Below, one piece after another: positions 12,448 through 13,053 of a DNA stretch of 13,053 nucleotides. Below the pieces are notes generated by a model, which made no database searches, had not been told where the DNA came from, and saw only the letters and a program-made list of their open reading frames with translations. The position numbers were made by a program, and so were the translations under genes. This DNA is from an uncultured Variovorax sp. (GTDB lineage: Bacteria > Pseudomonadota > Gammaproteobacteria > Burkholderiales > Burkholderiaceae), in the NCBI GenBank assembly GCA_946478645.1, contig CAMLCW010000117.1, positions 1-13,053 of the forward strand, in the 5' to 3' direction. Every line of letters begins with the position of its first letter. The stretch's first letter is position 1.

Positions 12448-13053
12448 TGGCGCGTGGTCTTCGCCAGGAGGCTGCCGATGCCGGTGTCGCCAGCGGCGGG
12501 CCGGCCCAGCACGTCCGAGGCCGCCGCGGCAGATGCCGCGCCCAGCACCTGCGCCGCCAGGCCGCCGCCGCCCCCGCCGGCCACCTGCCCGGCGATCGAC
12601 ACCAATTGCGAGACTTGGCCGGGCAGGGCGTTCGGTGTTCCACCCATCAGCGCACCCAGGCTCGCGAGGGGGCTGTCGGGCGGCTCGGGCGCGGGCGCGC
12701 GCGGCACTTCGGTGGGCTGCAGGGCAGCCTGGCCGCCCTTCGGATTGAGCCAGATGTGCTCGCCATTGAGCGTCACGTCGTCGCCCTGCGCCGTGATGTT
12801 GATCTTCTTGCCCGTCACTGCAATGGACCCGTCGGCCTTCAGCTGCACCACCGACGCGCCCACGCGCAGCGAGATCGAGGTTCCGTCCATCTGGATGTGG
12901 CTGCCCTTGTCGCCGCCCACCGAGAGCGTGTATTGATCGCCGACCTTGGTCGTTTTCGTCTTGCCGACCAGCGTGTTGTCGGTCATGCCGACCACGGCAT
13001 TGCGCAGCATGCCCACGTTGAACGAATAGGCCAGGCCGATGTTCACCATCTTG
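12444..13053 (-). CDS. vgrG: VgrG spike protein, C-terminal part (5' end beyond the window)
   Basis: The frame is open to the right edge (last whole codon at 13052), so at least the gp27/gp5-like head is missing. The ATG at 13049 is internal: the visible start, KMVNIGLAYSFNVG, is a common mid-protein VgrG segment. From there a run of short beta repeats (VGDQYTLSVGGDKGSHIQMDG, then SISLRVGASVVQLKADG, then KINITAQGDDVTLNG) forms the needle-like C-terminal beta-prism, ending near WLNPKGG (about residue 106 from the internal Met). A 95-residue tail follows. It is a Pro-rich linker (APAPEPPDSP), a run of six Gly (158-163) and an Ala-rich stretch, ending LLAKTTRQ. The tail may dock the adaptor or DUF4150 tip. 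The stop overlaps DUF2169 (ATGA). The promoter lies outside the window. Confidence 0.9.
   Translation of the reverse strand, partial: KMVNIGLAYSFNVGMLRNAVVGMTDNTLVGKTKTTKVGDQYTLSVGGDKGSHIQMDGTSISLRVGASVVQLKADGSIAVTGKKINITAQGDDVTLNGEHIWLNPKGGQAALQPTEVPRAPAPEPPDSPLASLGALMGGTPNALPGQVSQLVSIAGQVAGGGGGGLAAQVLGAASAAAASDVLGRPAAGDTGIGSLLAKTTRQ

Overview
The window is high-GC DNA with strong GC bias at third codon positions, closely packed genes and frequent 4-base stop/start overlaps. Together with the gene families present, this suggests a soil or plant-associated beta-proteobacterium, most likely of the Comamonadaceae (Variovorax-like). The genus is inferred from style, not demonstrated.

Left part (1-4408, + strand): a catabolic cluster. 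The C-terminal two thirds of an AroE-like shikimate/quinate dehydrogenase is followed by a large imperfect inverted repeat (626-747). Then come pcaB, pcaC, a Bcr/CflA-type MFS transporter and pcaD, each start overlapping the previous stop by 4 bases. PcaB, PcaC and PcaD carry out the successive steps from 3-carboxy-cis,cis-muconate to beta-ketoadipate. The transporter sits inside the coupled chain. Protocatechuate dioxygenase and the final CoA steps are not in the window.

Middle (4426-5078, - strand): a convergent MntA/HepT toxin-antitoxin pair with both signature motifs intact, placed between the pca genes and quiC. The 366-base gap at 5079-5444 holds a plausible quiC promoter and a 15-base site resembling the operator of PcaR/PcaU-type IclR regulators.

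5445-9504 (+ strand): quiC, a two-domain 3-dehydroshikimate dehydratase fused to a dioxygenase-like domain, makes protocatechuate from 3-dehydroshikimate. It is followed by an MHS-family proton symporter that could import shikimate, quinate or a related acid, and by a FrnE-type DsbA-family oxidoreductase. The dehydrogenase, QuiC and PcaB/C/D give a logical route: shikimate or quinate -> 3-dehydroshikimate -> protocatechuate -> beta-ketoadipate.

Right part (9512-13053, - strand): a type VI secretion effector module, read right to left. It contains the VgrG C-terminal part, a DUF2169 adaptor, a DUF4150 PAAR-like tip, a 390-residue putative effector with a C-terminal domain I do not recognise, and a 68-residue candidate immunity protein. 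All junctions overlap by 4 bases except DUF4150/effector. There, an apparent 77-base insertion or duplication flanked by 13-base direct repeats has moved the effector start and appears to supply a new ribosome-binding site and GTG start. This effector/immunity pair is the best candidate for something undescribed.
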